Source: Selaginella moellendorffii (taxonomy: Eukaryota; Streptophyta; Lycopodiopsida; Selaginellales; Selaginellaceae). From it: a DNA stretch of 36,129 bases. Positions within the stretch are counted from its first letter, which is position 1, and every line of letters starts with the position of its first letter. Shown in pieces: positions 15,492 through 26,352 of the stretch. A model generated the notes under the pieces. It worked only from the letters and a program-made list of their open reading frames with translations, was not told the origin of the DNA and ran no database searches. Both the position numbers and the translations under genes were made by a program. The stretch covers positions 84,150 through 120,278 of the forward strand of contig NW_003314436.1 in NCBI RefSeq assembly GCF_000143415.4, in the 5' to 3' direction.

Positions 15492-18400
15492 CTAGAGTAG
15501 ACTGGCGAGAGCCATGCGGAATTTTCCTATTCCAGCTCCAGACTTGGCGCTCACCATCATCTGCAATGCGAGTAAGTCAGTGATCCAAACCCCGTTAAGA
15601 TGGATACGTACCACTGGTGAAACGTGGTACTTGCAGTCCTTGATAACCGGAAAACAAGCATCAGTCCATTGCCATTACCGAGAGAAAAGAAAAAATGCGT
15701 GCCTCCTCAATCTGTGTGACTCTTCGGCCGAGATCCAGAGGCAAAACTTTGTCAGTTTTAGTCAGTACTATTTGGTATTTCCGATTGACCCTGGAAAGAA
15801 GTTGGTCAGGCACAAGCTGAAGAAGCTGATGTGAAGTTCTTACGATTCAAGAAAATCAATAAACTCTTGGTCCTTCTGTCTTATCCCCCATTCCGCATCT
15901 ATCAGAAGGCAGACTCTCTTCAGGTGATCCCTAACAGTAATGTAATCCATATTCTGGAAACGAAGAATATCTGTCACGAGCGTATCAACTTAAGCCAAGG
16001 GCTTACCAGTTGACGAAGATCTTGGATTTGGTCCTGTTTGCCATACATGAAGCTGTAGCCAGGCATGTCGACCAGACATAACTTCTCACCAAGAACGTAA
16101 AAATTGATGGACTACAAACGAAAAGGACCAAAGTTTTGAGGATCGAACAGGAAAGCGATGGACACTTACATCCGTTTTCCCAGGCTTTGGCGAAGTTCGA
16201 GCTCTTCCATATTGTCTAGTCAATGCATTTATTAACTTGGATTTCCCAGAATTTGTTCTGCCTGGAATAAAAAAGAAGAAAAGAAAAAGCTGTGAGCTGT
16301 AAAGCAGCAGACAGAGATAACCTGCAAATGCGATTTCTGGCAGCTCGGCTGGTGGTATTGACGATAAAACTTTAGCTCCAGCCACGAATACTTGCTTGTT
16401 TCTAAAAATCTGCACCGCATCCGTCAGACCAACATGCTTTTCACAAGAAACTTAAGGTCTAGAGTTAAACGAACCTACACTCTGATGGATTCTGTATTTC
16501 TTTTCGCCTTTGTAGAATGGCACATTGTCGAGTGGAGAATAAAGTTTAACATTGTAGCCAGCTTTCCGCCATTCGTCGAGTCTCCTCTTGCCCAGCAGCT
16601 ATTCCAAGTGTCAGTTTCACATTATAAAAGACAGGATCATACTTGTGAATCTATGTAGCGCATGAGCTCCCGAGACGGTTGTATCATTCGAAATCTTGCA
16701 TTGGTACCGAGCTCTTTCGGTTCTACTTTACCTGAAACGCAGCGTCTTATAAGTAATCAGAGAGAAGACTAGAGAGGCTACCTGACGCCTTCCTTTCCTC
16801 AGGGGTTTCGTAACGTTTAGCAGTAATGTCGTCCTTGTCGATCTTCAGTACTCTCCTGATCCATGGCTTTTTCCGGGGAGTAGCCCGCTCAGACTGAAGT
16901 ATCATGTGGTACTCCTCCAGAGTTTTCTCTGCAACGACAAGACGTGAAAAAAGAATGATAATGTAGACAAACGTCCAGACCTATGATTTGCCTTTCCAGG
17001 GACAGGCCCCTTTCTTCGGGTTGATAAAGCGTTGGAGTGATAATATTACTATGAGTTTCATCCACCTGTGGACTTAGGACTATATCTTCCTCGTCTGGAC
17101 GAGTTGTAGTACGTGCTGGCCGAGTTTTCTTTGCCTTCGTAAGTCTCGGAAAGCCTAGCAACATGTTGGTACCCAAAACTCTCGACAGTTTACGACCTGG
17201 TAACAACTTGTAAGAAGACCTCGACAATAAAATATTTATAACATACCTTCGTCGGTGTCATCCATTGGCCTGGTCGAATCCAAGCCCCACGTCAGCTTTT
17301 CCTTCTTCTCTTCATCACTGAAAGTTTCCTCGTCGCTCATCAGATCGACTGCAAAACATTACTCAGAAGTAAAATGTGAACGAAGTGAGAGCCTTTCTAC
17401 CTTTGATCTCTGCGGAAGCTGCAGGCTTGCCAATGTCCAAAATATTGGCCTTGCTTTCGTCACTTATTTGGCTGCTCTTGCGCAAGTATTTCTCGGTTTC
17501 GGTCTCGGCCTTTGGGTTCTCGGACGACTCTGATTTACTTCCGCTTGTGCCGGCTGTCGCTGTATGTCGATCACTTCTTTTTCTATTCGCCTCGTTCTCC
17601 AAAATAAGCCCGCGAGTCAATTTTCTCTTTGCTCCTTCAACCTCTTCCTCCTCCAACACGATGCTCGACTCGTGGTACTCTTCATCCACTAGCTTCAACA
17701 GCTCCTTTCCTTCCTCGATCATCTTCTTGGCCTTCTCTCTAATTTCCTGGGCATTGCCATCATCTTCCACAAGGTCTTCCTTGTTTCTGGCGGCCAAAAG
17801 TTTTTGGTTCTCTGCCTCGCGTTTAACTTTAAGAGCCTTCTTACGCAACCTCGCAAGAGCACCATCACCACCAGCCGGTCTAGAGCCATCGCCAGCTTCG
17901 ATTTGCAAAGTTTTCGAAACAATTTGTTCCTTCTTCTGAGCCTTCCACTCCTTATACTTCGCTGCAGCAGTAACGTCTATATCCCCATAAACCGTCGCCA
18001 CCTTCTTTCGATCGCACTTTAAAGGCTGAGAGAAGTACACGGCGGCCTCTTTCTCCTCGACGTCCCTTCTCTTCTCCATCTTGTTCATCCTTGAGAAACT
18101 CTCTGACTTTTCACGAAGCCTTCGGACAGCACCCGAGTCGGTCGGAAGACTCTTCTTTAGCAGCTCTTCCTTGAGCTCGGGATTTAGAGCTAGCTTCATC
18201 TTCAACTCCTTCCTTTGACGACGTTCCTCGAGCTTTTCCAGCCTGATCTTTCGTGGAATCCTCTTGGGCGTGCCATACTTTTGTACCATGGTTTTCCTGT
18301 CTCTCCCGAGAAGCTTGCCAGAATCCAGCATTCGCAGCGATCCCTCCGGCCCAGGCGGTCGAGGAGTTCCATCCTTCCAAGTTCTCATGCGCTCACCTTT

Positions 18401-18773
18401 CCTTAACAATCGCCGAGACTCCCTCGAAAGCCCGATGCTCTTCCGTGGCGCCGGTCGTGCTGCTGGCTTCTCCTCGCCCTCGGCAGGCTTGACCTTGTGC
18501 CTTCTCGGCCGTAGCGTCCGCTGCGCAGCTCGAGCAGCGGCCGTCTCCCGATCGATCCACACATTGGCGACGCCGAAGCCCCGGACTTGAAATATTTCGA
18601 AGCTCCTGCGAGAAAATCCGGGTGAAACTCGATCCAAGAACAATGCAGGAGCTCAGCCATTACCCCGTGAGCGGATTCCGATGTGAATCGATCGATCGCG
18701 TTGCCGCATCGCAAGGAAACGCCGGCCGGCCGGAGCGCCATCGCCAGGCGTTCCACAATGCGCGCCTCAACAT
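15492..18773 (-). CDS. ENGB: EngB/YihA-type GTPase with very long N-terminal extension, 863 aa, 14 exons
   Basis: GTPase of the TrmE-Era-EngA-EngB-Septin group; bacterial EngB acts in large ribosomal subunit assembly and plant relatives are organellar. Exons, minus strand: 18773-18664, 18605-17401, 17348-17247, 17196-16981, 16928-16782, 16731-16643, 16598-16479, 16409-16322, 16261-16170, 16111-16007, 15953-15844, 15790-15679, 15638-15612, 15560-15492; 2592 nt in frame. G-domain motifs: G1 GRTNSGKS 693-700, G2 Thr in PGKTD 719-723, G3 DMPG 738-741, G4 TKTD 805-808, G5 SAK 845-847. Residues 1-37 look like an Arg-rich organelle presequence; about 40-665 is charged, Lys/Glu-rich and probably coiled coil. 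ATG 18773 was chosen because only its frame joins exon 2; the ATG at 18741 is out of frame. The 27-nt exon 13 and 40-nt intron 12 are the weakest part. Confidence 0.88.
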
Positions 18774-18783
18774 CTAAAGCCCT

Positions 18784-18793
18784 AAACCCTAAA
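18784..18793 (-). promoter_or_regulatory. Telo-box repeat upstream of EngB
   Basis: On the minus strand, tandem TTTAGGG units read just before the EngB start codon; the core AAACCCTAAA on the plus strand is at 18784-18793, ending 10 nt before the ATG at 18773. It also lies in the 132-bp gap after the WDR83 stop. Confidence 0.6.
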
Positions 18794-18905
18794 CCCCATG
18801 CCAGAAACCCCAGGATTCGAACAAGGGACGTGTAGTAAAACAAAAAGCTTACATTTGACAAAAAATGTCCTGTAAAAATCCAGTTTTTCACGACTGGAGC
18901 GCTCG

Positions 18906-20171
18906 CTATGGCGTCCACACACGAACAGTCCCATCGATGGAGGACGTGACGAGCATTGGCTCGGTTTTGTGATAAGCAATGCTCGTTACCTGGAAGGCGA
19001 AAGACTGTGTGTCAAGAACACGAGAAAAAAAGGATAGAATTTCCAGTTTTGCTTACTGCTGAAGCGTGCGCTTTGAAACTCGACACTACGGATGAATCCA
19101 CGAGATCCCAGTAGTAAATGCGACCGTCCTCGGAGCTACCAACAACATGAGCGTCGGTGTTTGTCAAGCAACTATCAGTTTTGTAGGACTGCGCAGAGAA
19201 ACGAACTGGAATGTTAAAGAGCGAGGAGAGATTTGCGTAGTGCCTACCTTGTTGATGTGTCCTTTGTACTCTTGAAGCAAATCACCAGTTTCTCTGTGAA
19301 AAAAGCAAGGAGAGATTAGAACAAAAAAGGAGTTTGTAAGCTACCTGTCAATAAGACGAAGTGTTGAATCCAAACATCCAGCCAAGGTGCATTTTCCATC
19401 GTGCGAGAGGGCGACGCTATTTATTGGATGACCAAGATCATCTCTATACACTCTGATCACAAAGACAAAACCAAAGAAAGTGAGCCAGAATCCTTTTTGC
19501 AAGGTAACGAGCAGTACCTTCCAGCACGGATATCAAAAGTTCGAATGGATCCATCCACACTTCCAGCGATAATTTCCGTCCTTGTCATACACAGGGAAGT
19601 CACACTGTCTGAAAATGCCTCAATCACCTGAGAGTGATACCTTAGTTGCCTTCTCGAAGAAAAAGAGAAGAAAAAAAAAGAAACACAATTTACCTGGATC
19701 GGTTCTATGCTGTGAGATCGACAATCAAACGCTCGCACCGATCGATCATATCCTCCAGAGACAATCACCGTCGAGTTCTCACTAAACTTCACGGTATTCA
19801 CCTACACCACTGTTCCATGAGCTAGATCAACCAAAAAATAAAAGTTTCCTCTTTTCCCGTACCTCACTGTCGTGGCCACGGAATTTACGAATCACGCGTC
19901 CGGTGGGAACATCCCAGTAGAAGAGCTGACGATCGGCGCCGCAAGAGCAGAACTTGGAATTATCGGCGACGACGGCCACATCGCGAACCTCCCGGGCGTG
20001 CGCATTGTAGCTCTTGATCCGCAATCCCTTCTGTGGATTCCAGAGGCAGAGGACGCGATCGCGACCGCAGCTGATGCAATAATTACCGTCGGAGTTGAAT
20101 CGTACTGCCAGAACCGGACCTTCGTGGCCGCGCAGCACGACCGCCTCTCGCCTTGGCAGCTGATCCGCCAT
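18906..20171 (-). CDS. WDR83: WDR83/MORG1-like WD40 protein, 7 exons, apparent one-base frameshift in exon 5
   Basis: WD40 beta-propeller of the WDR83 (MORG1) family, known as a scaffold for MAP-kinase modules and as a spliceosome-associated protein. Exons, minus strand: 20171-19863, 19801-19694, 19627-19518, 19452-19345, 19294-19248, 19188-19057, 18989-18906. Every junction keeps family similarity, from MADQLPRREAVVLRGHEGPV to the end VRVWTP; expected length is about 298 aa (human protein about 315). The exons sum to 898 nt, one too many. Exon 5 reads in frame to Tyr-Lys-Gly and then shifts, because the plus strand has TGTTCC at 19258-19263 where similarity predicts one T fewer. Read as is, translation ends soon after entering exon 6. 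No alternative GT-AG pair repairs it. It could be a base-calling or assembly indel, or a real null allele. ATG 20171 is chosen; an out-of-frame ATG lies at 20179. Confidence 0.87.
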
Positions 20172-20181
20172 AGCCACATGT

Positions 20182-20190
20182 AAACCCTAA
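20182..20190 (-). promoter_or_regulatory. Telo-box upstream of WDR83
   Basis: AAACCCTAA on the plus strand at 20182-20190 (TTAGGGTTT on the coding strand), 10 nt before the WDR83 ATG at 20171. Confidence 0.6.
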
Positions 20191-21178
20191 ATCCTACCTT
20201 TAGGGCATAAAGTTAAAATCTCCATATATATTCTTAAATAAATATCATCAAATTTAGTGTATGGATAAATTCAAATTTATTAATAATTTTAACTCTATTA
20301 ACAATATAGCATCATGACTATGTAATAATTTATGGAATTTTACACCCTTATGATATATGCATACTAGAGAAATAACAAATAATTATCATAATTTAGATAT
20401 TAAATTTATATACTTTGCAATCATGCTTTCAAATGTTTTAATAAGTTTTTCTATTAAACCATTCATTTGTGAAGAATAAACACTTGCAATAGTCATAAAT
20501 TGAGAAATTAAAATATAAAATATCTCAACCATAAATATGGAACTATTGTTTGAGAGAATTTATTTTAGATGAGAATGCTAAAACTCCATTCAATTAAGGA
20601 AGACTATAGCAATTGTAAACACACTAACAAAAACACCAACTCCTACCTAACAAATTAGGTAGTCAAAAACAATGATAATGTACTTATTACTAATAGTTGA
20701 CAATAAATAATATCCTATGAAATCAAACACTACCAAATCAAATCGATGAGAAATTACAATTGATTCCACTACAACACAAAAGGGAGTATTACAAACTTAG
20801 CACTAAACACAACTATACATATTGGATGATATTTTATTACATCTTTGGCCAATAAAAAATTTGTATAACTTTTTAATTATACAATGATGCTCTATGTGTC
20901 TACTTAGAATAAGAGAGTTTGGTAGTTGAAGTATGGTATAAAGATTAATGGCACCACAAACTATAAATGATCATCTAGATAAATCCCCATAAAATAAAGA
21001 AGGTCATCCTTAAGATGATATTAAAAATATAAATGCCAAAACAATAAGTCATCAATAAGAAATTCTAAAATCTTTAAATTTACAATTCAACCTTTTGAAC
21101 TTTCTGAATATCATCTAAAGAAGTCAAATTTAACTATATACTTTATAGATATTGAATATCAAGCATAGTAATCACTAA
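20191..21178. other. AT-rich intergenic region, no gene seen
   Basis: About 1 kb of AT-rich sequence with stops in all frames. It lies between the WDR83 promoter and an inverted LTR. It may be decayed transposon sequence, but I could not align it by eye to any protein domain. Confidence 0.6.
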
Positions 21179-22456
21179 TGTATAAGCCACAAATGTTTCT
21201 TTTTCAATTTACCAATTTACCTTGTCTATCTGACCATGTATTGGCCTTAGTTAAGTTCTTTTACCAAGGTTCCCGCCTATTGTACCAACTACTACTTGGT
21301 TTCAGTTACTCACTGCATGAGCAACAAAGCGTTAGCCATCCATCCATGGATTCCCCAAATCTCTCCCAATCCCCCTCCCCGAGTTAGACTGGACTTAAAG
21401 GTTCAATTGCACTCCCCGCAGACACAAGCAGCCAAGCACACCAAGCCTCCAAGTTCCTAACATTTCTTGGTACAAGAAGACTTGATCATAAAACCTTCTA
21501 AATTGAAGCCTTAGGTGCAACATTTGCTTTGGGACATTGGGGGAAAACACCATGGCCTATTAACCTGGTATAAATACCTCTATTCGCCCACTTCCATCTC
21601 AAAGGCAAGGCCCAAACCCCTATGAAAGGCGAGGACTAATAAGTTATAAAATACTCAAGTGGGGTGTAAGTAACTAAATTTTCCATTCTACTTTAGTCAC
21701 TTAACCACACTTCCAACCACTTGGAGGAGTCTCACTCACAACCTCCATAAGTCCTATTCCAGACTTGGGGCTTGCTACCCCTAAGAATGACATCCATGCC
21801 ACTCAACCGTTGCACTTGGTCTAAGCACTCCACATGTCCAATCTCATGACTAACACCCCAAAGGTATCACCGACATATCAGCCTATTACACTAAAACTAT
21901 GCCCATTCACCTTTATCCCATGGTGATCCAACACCACCTACGTTGCCATCCCATCTCTCAAAGACTGGGCTATCCATCCAGACGACCACTAAGTCCCCCT
22001 GTCCTCTAGGACTTCTTCACCAAGTGACTGTGTCTTTGGTCACTACACTAGAGGGTTGCTCCTCTTCCTTTCCCTAATGTGGGACTTTGGGGCAACATTT
22101 TGGAACACTGTGGCCTTATGTGAGCCACCTGGGTACTCTCCCTGCCTTCTGCCTTTGGGTGCTCTAGCCATAGACTTAGAGCGAGGTTCTATTGAGCCAC
22201 ACTAGGTATCCAAGTAAGTAGTGCCACCCACACTTGGACTGGGAGTATTGACCATTTGATCTCTTAGGGGAACTAGAGTTGGCTCTTGAACACTTCACAA
22301 AGCTGCCCCGCTTGTTTGTCCGTATTCACTCTAATCTTGGATTTCCTAGTGGTTATCTCATCACCTAACACCTGAGTATGGTCTTCTTGGGCCAAACTAG
22401 CTCCATTGAGGCCCAACCCACACTCTTCTTACTATACTTTTGGAACCCCCCGCACA
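21179..22456 (-). repeat. Inverted LTR of a relative of the chromovirus (element B)
   Basis: On the minus strand this ends ...GGCTTATACA, matching the ...GGCTTACA ends of the chromovirus LTRs. Plus-strand 21179-21690 is the reverse complement of the last 500 or so bases of those LTRs: shared blocks include the complement of TGTTAGGAAC at 21453-21462 and of the CAGTCTAACTCGGGG block near 21380. Its other end, next to the C run, carries the complement of GGGGTTCCAAAAGTATAGTA. The middle (about 21690-22370) does not resemble the chromovirus LTR, so the unit may be a recombinant or a different subfamily of about 1.28 kb. Confidence 0.65.
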
Positions 22457-22457
22457 A

Positions 22458-22471
22458 CCCCCCCCCCCCCC
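22458..22471 (-). repeat. C14 run (poly-G polypurine tract on the minus strand) of element B
   Basis: Fourteen C in a row, preceded by the TTTTGGAACCCC block and followed by TGGGGGACGATCGC and the complement of GGTGAAAGCCCAAAGC. This is the same arrangement as at the chromovirus 3' LTR, inverted. It probably marks the polypurine tract beside the LTR. Confidence 0.65.
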
Positions 22472-22499
22472 TGGGGGACGATCGCTTTGGGCTTTCACC

Positions 22500-23597
22500 C
22501 AATAGCTTGTATTATTCGAACTCGGACTCGGTCTTGAACTCGGATCAATCACAATCTTGGTCTCGATCTCGATCTCAGTCTCGGTCTCATCTCGGACTCC
22601 ATCTTGAACTCCATCTCGGACTCCATATTGGGTCCTTCTCGAGTTCCATCTCAGTCCATCTCGGACTCCATCTCGAGTCCATTTTGGACTCCATCTCGGA
22701 TTCCATCTCGGACTCCATCTCGGACTCCATCTCAAGTCTTTCTCGAGTTCCATCTCGGTCCGTCTTGGACTCCATCTTGGGTCCATCTCGGACTCTATCT
22801 CAGATTCCATCTTGGACTCCATTTTGGGTCCATCTCAGACTCCATCTCGGGTTCATCTCGAACTCTATCTCGGGTCCATCTCGGACTCCATCTCGGGTCC
22901 ATTTCGGACTCCATCTCGGACTCCATCTCGGTCCATCTCAGACTCCATCTTGGACTCCATCTTGGTCCATGTTAGACTCCACCTTGGATTCCATCTCGGG
23001 TCTATCTTGGACTCTTTTTCTAGACACTCTCTTATTGCTTGTTTCGTACCTGTTCCTCGAGCCTCCGTTGGGAGTTCCACTCCCGCTCTCGACTTTTCAA
23101 GTCAAAGCTTTTAGTCCAAACGTGTTACTCTCAATTGGCTTTTACTTTAGCCACTACCACGTGGCACCCTTTTGGCTCCACTTTGGGGCTTAGGGATTTG
23201 TGTTTCACAACTCCACTACCCATAGACGAAGTTCAATGTCCTCATCGAATAATAAACCATTTTATAAAGTAACACTAACATGTATTACCCTTTCCATCTT
23301 TAGCACCTAACCAATATTTGTCAATGGTTTGACATTAAAGGCTCACCATGCTTTGTCCATCCTCTAAGGAGTATAGTGTCCCCAATATAAAGACTCATTT
23401 GACCACCTAGGGTGGTTCTCTCCCTTTTATTTGTTTAATTCTCACTAAACCCATTAAAGACACATTTTCTATCTCAATCCCACTACTCATTTTTGAGTAG
23501 TTTTAGTTTCCATCGATATAACCTTTGCACTTTGGAAGTTTTTATTTTTGACTTTTCGAGGTCAATTTCTTGGGTGTCTCCAACACTTTATATTGCA
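22500..23597 (-). mobile_element. Inverted 3' internal fragment of element B with 12-bp minisatellite
   Basis: About 22517-23015 is a degenerate array of CTCGGACTCCAT units (12 bp, with longer variants), the complement of the GAGTCCGAG array at 29686-29965. Further right, 23200-23260 is the complement of 29545-29605, including the CACCCATAGAAGAAG-like block, so element B carries the same 3' internal region in antisense. The fragment is cut at about 23597 by the G run next to the chromovirus 5' LTR. Long open frames through the array (for example 22378-23193) are repeat artefacts of a period that is a multiple of three. Confidence 0.65.
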
Positions 23598-23615
23598 GGG
23601 GGGGGGGGGGGGGGG
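23598..23615 (+). repeat. G18 run at the outer edge of the chromovirus 5' LTR
   Basis: Eighteen G in a row immediately before TGCTACAAGGGG, the first bases shared with the 3' LTR. The left neighbour (TATATTGCA) differs from that of the 3' G run (GTCTCCCA), so the run itself may belong to the element edge. Confidence 0.75.
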
Positions 23616-24361
23616 TGCTACAAGGGGTTCCAAAAGTATAGTAGGGATAGTGAGGTCCAAGAATCAGTTTTGAAGGGACTCTCCAGTGGGGCTTCCAAAC
23701 CGACTTGAGGTTGAGACTGGGACCGAGGGGCCTTGGGTGGGAGTGAGTATGGACTTGGTTGGTGCTGGAGGGGCCATCCAAGGAAGTGCTCAAGAGCAGC
23801 TCCCACTCCCGAAATGGAAACTAATTGCGGTGCTCCCGGTTTATATGGAGTGGTGCCCCACTTGAATACCATGTGGCTCATTGGTCCTCGCCCTTCCTAG
23901 GGGCTTGGGCCTTCCTTCGGGATGGAAGTGGGGGGGGGTAGAGGTACCCATACCGGGCCGCTAGGCCACGGTGTTTCACCCCGGCGTCCCGAAGCAAGTG
24001 TTGCACTCAAGACTTGGGATTTAGAGGGTCCCATGATCAAATCTTGTGGTACCAAGGGATGTTAGGAACCTGGAAGATTGGTGTGCTTGGTTGCTTGTGC
24101 TTGCGGGGAGTGTAGCCGAACCTTAAGTCCAGTCTAACTCGGGGAAGGGGATTGGGAGAGATTGGGAATCCGTGGATGGATGGCTAATGCTCCGTTGCTC
24201 GTGCAGTGAATAGCTGAAAGCAAGTAGGACCAAGTAGGAGTTGGTACCATAGGCGAGAACCTTGGCGAGGGAACTTAGCAAAAGCCAACTTGCAGAAGGC
24301 AGTGTCGGACGGATAGACGAGGTAAGCTAGCAAATTGGAAAGGAAAAATTTGTGGCTTACA
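23616..24361 (+). repeat. 5' LTR of chromovirus A (about 746 bp)
   Basis: Matches 30030-30761 over its whole length, starts TGCTACAAGGGG and ends GGCTTACA, three bases before the primer binding site. Compared with the 3' copy it has a longer G tract near 23931 and an extra 9-11 nt near 24290. An internal TGTTAGGAAC at 24060 looks like an LTR start, but homology continues well to its left. Confidence 0.88.
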
Positions 24362-24364
24362 ATT

Positions 24365-24377
24365 TGGTATCAGAGCC
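24365..24377 (+). other. Primer binding site for initiator tRNA-Met
   Basis: TGGTATCAGAGCC, the classic plant retrotransposon minus-strand primer site complementary to the 3' end of tRNA-iMet, three bases after the 5' LTR end. Confidence 0.9.
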
Positions 24378-24420
24378 TTTTCCTCAGTTCTAGCGAAGGA
24401 TAGAGGCGGATTGCTGGGAG

Positions 24421-25584
24421 ATGGCAAGGGCAGGGCGTAAGCGAACCCAAGCGGAGACGGAACCTCCGCCGGAGCTGGAGCCTCCGGTTGAACAAAAGGC
24501 TATGGATGAGGAATCCTTGCATGAGGAGGACTCTAGTGAGGAAACTTCCAAACAGGAGTCCGGTGGCGAGGTTCGGTCATCCAAGGCTTGATTGGATGTG
24601 CTAGAAGGACAGTTGGCACAGACCAATGCCCTGTTGGAAACTCTTGTACGCAAGCTAAAGCGTGACGAGAGGCGGAAGAAAAAGCGAAAGACTGCGGATG
24701 CTGGCAGTGCAGAAGGTGCGGACCTTTCGGCGGGGACTAAGGCAAAACCAGACAAGGTCAAACAGACCGAAGTAGAATCAGTCCTTTAGGCAGTTCCCAA
24801 GTACAAACCAAAGCCCCCACCGGTCTTCAAGGGAGTGAATGATTATAAGGTGGTGGAGGATTGGTTTTACGATATGGAGGACTACTTCCGAACGTTGCGA
24901 TTACCGAGCTCGGAGAAGGTCCCATGTGCAAAACCATACTTGGCAGATAATGCCAAGTCTTGGTGGAGAACGACAGAGGCCAAGGAAGGACCGGTGGCCA
25001 CTTGGGACATGATGAAGGCGAGGATCCGCGCAACATACATTCCTCCGAATGCCACTTTGCATCTAAGAGATGAGTTGTGTAGGCTGAAGCAGACTGGAAC
25101 CATCCAAGAATATGTGAATGGGTTCATGGCAAAGAGGATACTGGTCACGGACATGGGGGATATGGATGCGTTCCATGCCTTCATATCAGGTTTGCAAACC
25201 TGGGCTCGCGGCGAGGTGACGCAATGGAACCCGACCAACTACAAGGAAGCGTTGGATGCTGCCATCAAGGTGCATTTCAACGATAACCTGTGAAAGGGGA
25301 ACACGACGGGGTCGGGATCCACATTTAGCAAAGGGGCCAAACCAAGGGGAACGTATAGCAAGGGGAAATTCAAGAAGAGTTTCTCTAAGAATGAGTCCTC
25401 GGGGTTCCGGAAAGGCAAATCCGGTGGCCAGCGAGCGAGTACGTGGGGGAGTCAAGCAAAAAAAGACAAACCCACGGATAAGAAGGTCAAGTCGTATAGC
25501 AGCGTGGGAAACAACGTATGTTACAACTGTGGTGAAGCGGGACACTTTTCGAGGGAATGTCCCTACCCGAAGAAGGCCAGAGCC
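24421..25584 (+). pseudogene. gag: Gag pseudogene of chromovirus A (capsid region and zinc knuckle)
   Basis: Structural polyprotein region of the element. One frame runs from ATG 24421 through the knuckle but is interrupted at 24589-24591 (TGA), 24787-24789 (TAG) and 25291-25293 (TGA). All three sit inside otherwise continuous coding and fit single C-to-T changes of CGA or CAG. The N-terminal part is acidic, followed by a Lys/Arg-rich segment; the retrotransposon gag domain spans about 24840-25290 (motifs WFYDMEDYF, SWWRT, FISGL); a basic linker follows; and a CCHC zinc knuckle (CX2CX4HX4C) lies at 25519-25560. The frame continues directly into protease with no shift, so gag and pol were one polyprotein. 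Confidence 0.9.
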
Positions 25585-26352
25585 AATATGGCCATCAAGT
25601 CGAGTGAAGTCCAAACTGAGGTATGTGATCCAGTCCCTAACTCAAAGTTACTCATTACACGAGCAACTTTGGTAGAGAGTCGTTCGCGCCATCTACTAGC
25701 CCTCCGAGGGAAGCTCAGAGGTAGCTTTGTTAAAATCCTTATTGACACGGGTGCTTCGGATAATTTTGTGGCTACACACATAGTCCGGCAAGCCGGACTA
25801 ACGGTGCAGCGGCTAGGCGAACCAAGGACTATAGAGTTTGTTCAAGGTAGCCAAAGCACCGATGAGGTACTTCGACAAGCGAGAGTCGAAGTAGGGACAT
25901 GGAAAGTAGACATGGATTTCACCGTCTTGGACATGGCGGGATTTGACGTGATCTTCGGAATGGATTGGTTTAATCGGTTCGTGGTAACCCTGCATGGACA
26001 AGGTAGGAACCTTGTGGTACTGGCGAATGCCCAAGGAAGAAGATCTAGGGCGGAGGCCCAGGATCTAAAGGTAGGGCAAAGTAAGGCCAAAGATTCCTGC
26101 TTAAACCTGGTGTCCACGAGAGGACAACTCACCAAAGGAACTAAGGCAGCCTTTTTGTGCTTACTCTCGGTGAAGAGTGACAAAAAGACAAGAACGGAAG
26201 AAGTACCTTTGGTGATCCAGCGGGTGTTGGACCAATTCCAGGATACCATGCCGGAGGAGCTACCAGCGGGGTTGCCCCCCGCACGACCGATAGAACATAA
26301 GATTGAGTTGGTCGAGGGTGCTAAGGCGGCGGTTCGCCCCCCCATCGTTTGA
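25585..26352 (+). pseudogene. pol: Protease and start of RT, chromovirus A
   Basis: Continues the gag frame. The aspartic protease domain carries the DTGAS active-site motif at about 25744-25758 and the downstream FDVIFGMDW motif of retropepsin-like gypsy proteases. The linker to RT (DQFQDTMPEELP, about 26230-26265) is a typical gypsy RT N-terminus. The frame ends at TGA 26350-26352 because of a one-base loss after the C run near 26337-26343; coding resumes in another frame at 26349. Confidence 0.9.

Noticed and set aside
18741-18743. ATG 18741 as the EngB start
   Set aside because: Its frame does not join exon 2 across the 18606-18663 intron; ATG 18773 does.
20191-21178. Degenerate reverse transcriptase or integrase in AT-rich DNA
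   Set aside because: No motif could be read in any frame on either strand; only a translated profile search could support it.
22517-23015. CRISPR-like array
   Set aside because: Short degenerate units without unique spacers in a plant nuclear retroelement context; it is a minisatellite.
22378-23193. Long open frame of 271 codons over the CTCGGACTCCAT array
   Set aside because: It is open only because the repeat period is divisible by three; composition is repetitive, it crosses the C14 run and LTR border, and the complement is also open.
24060-24361. TGTTAGGAAC as the true LTR start, giving 300-bp LTRs (also at 30469)
   Set aside because: Homology between the two copies runs about 440 bp further left without a break, up to the G run, so the longer LTR is better supported.
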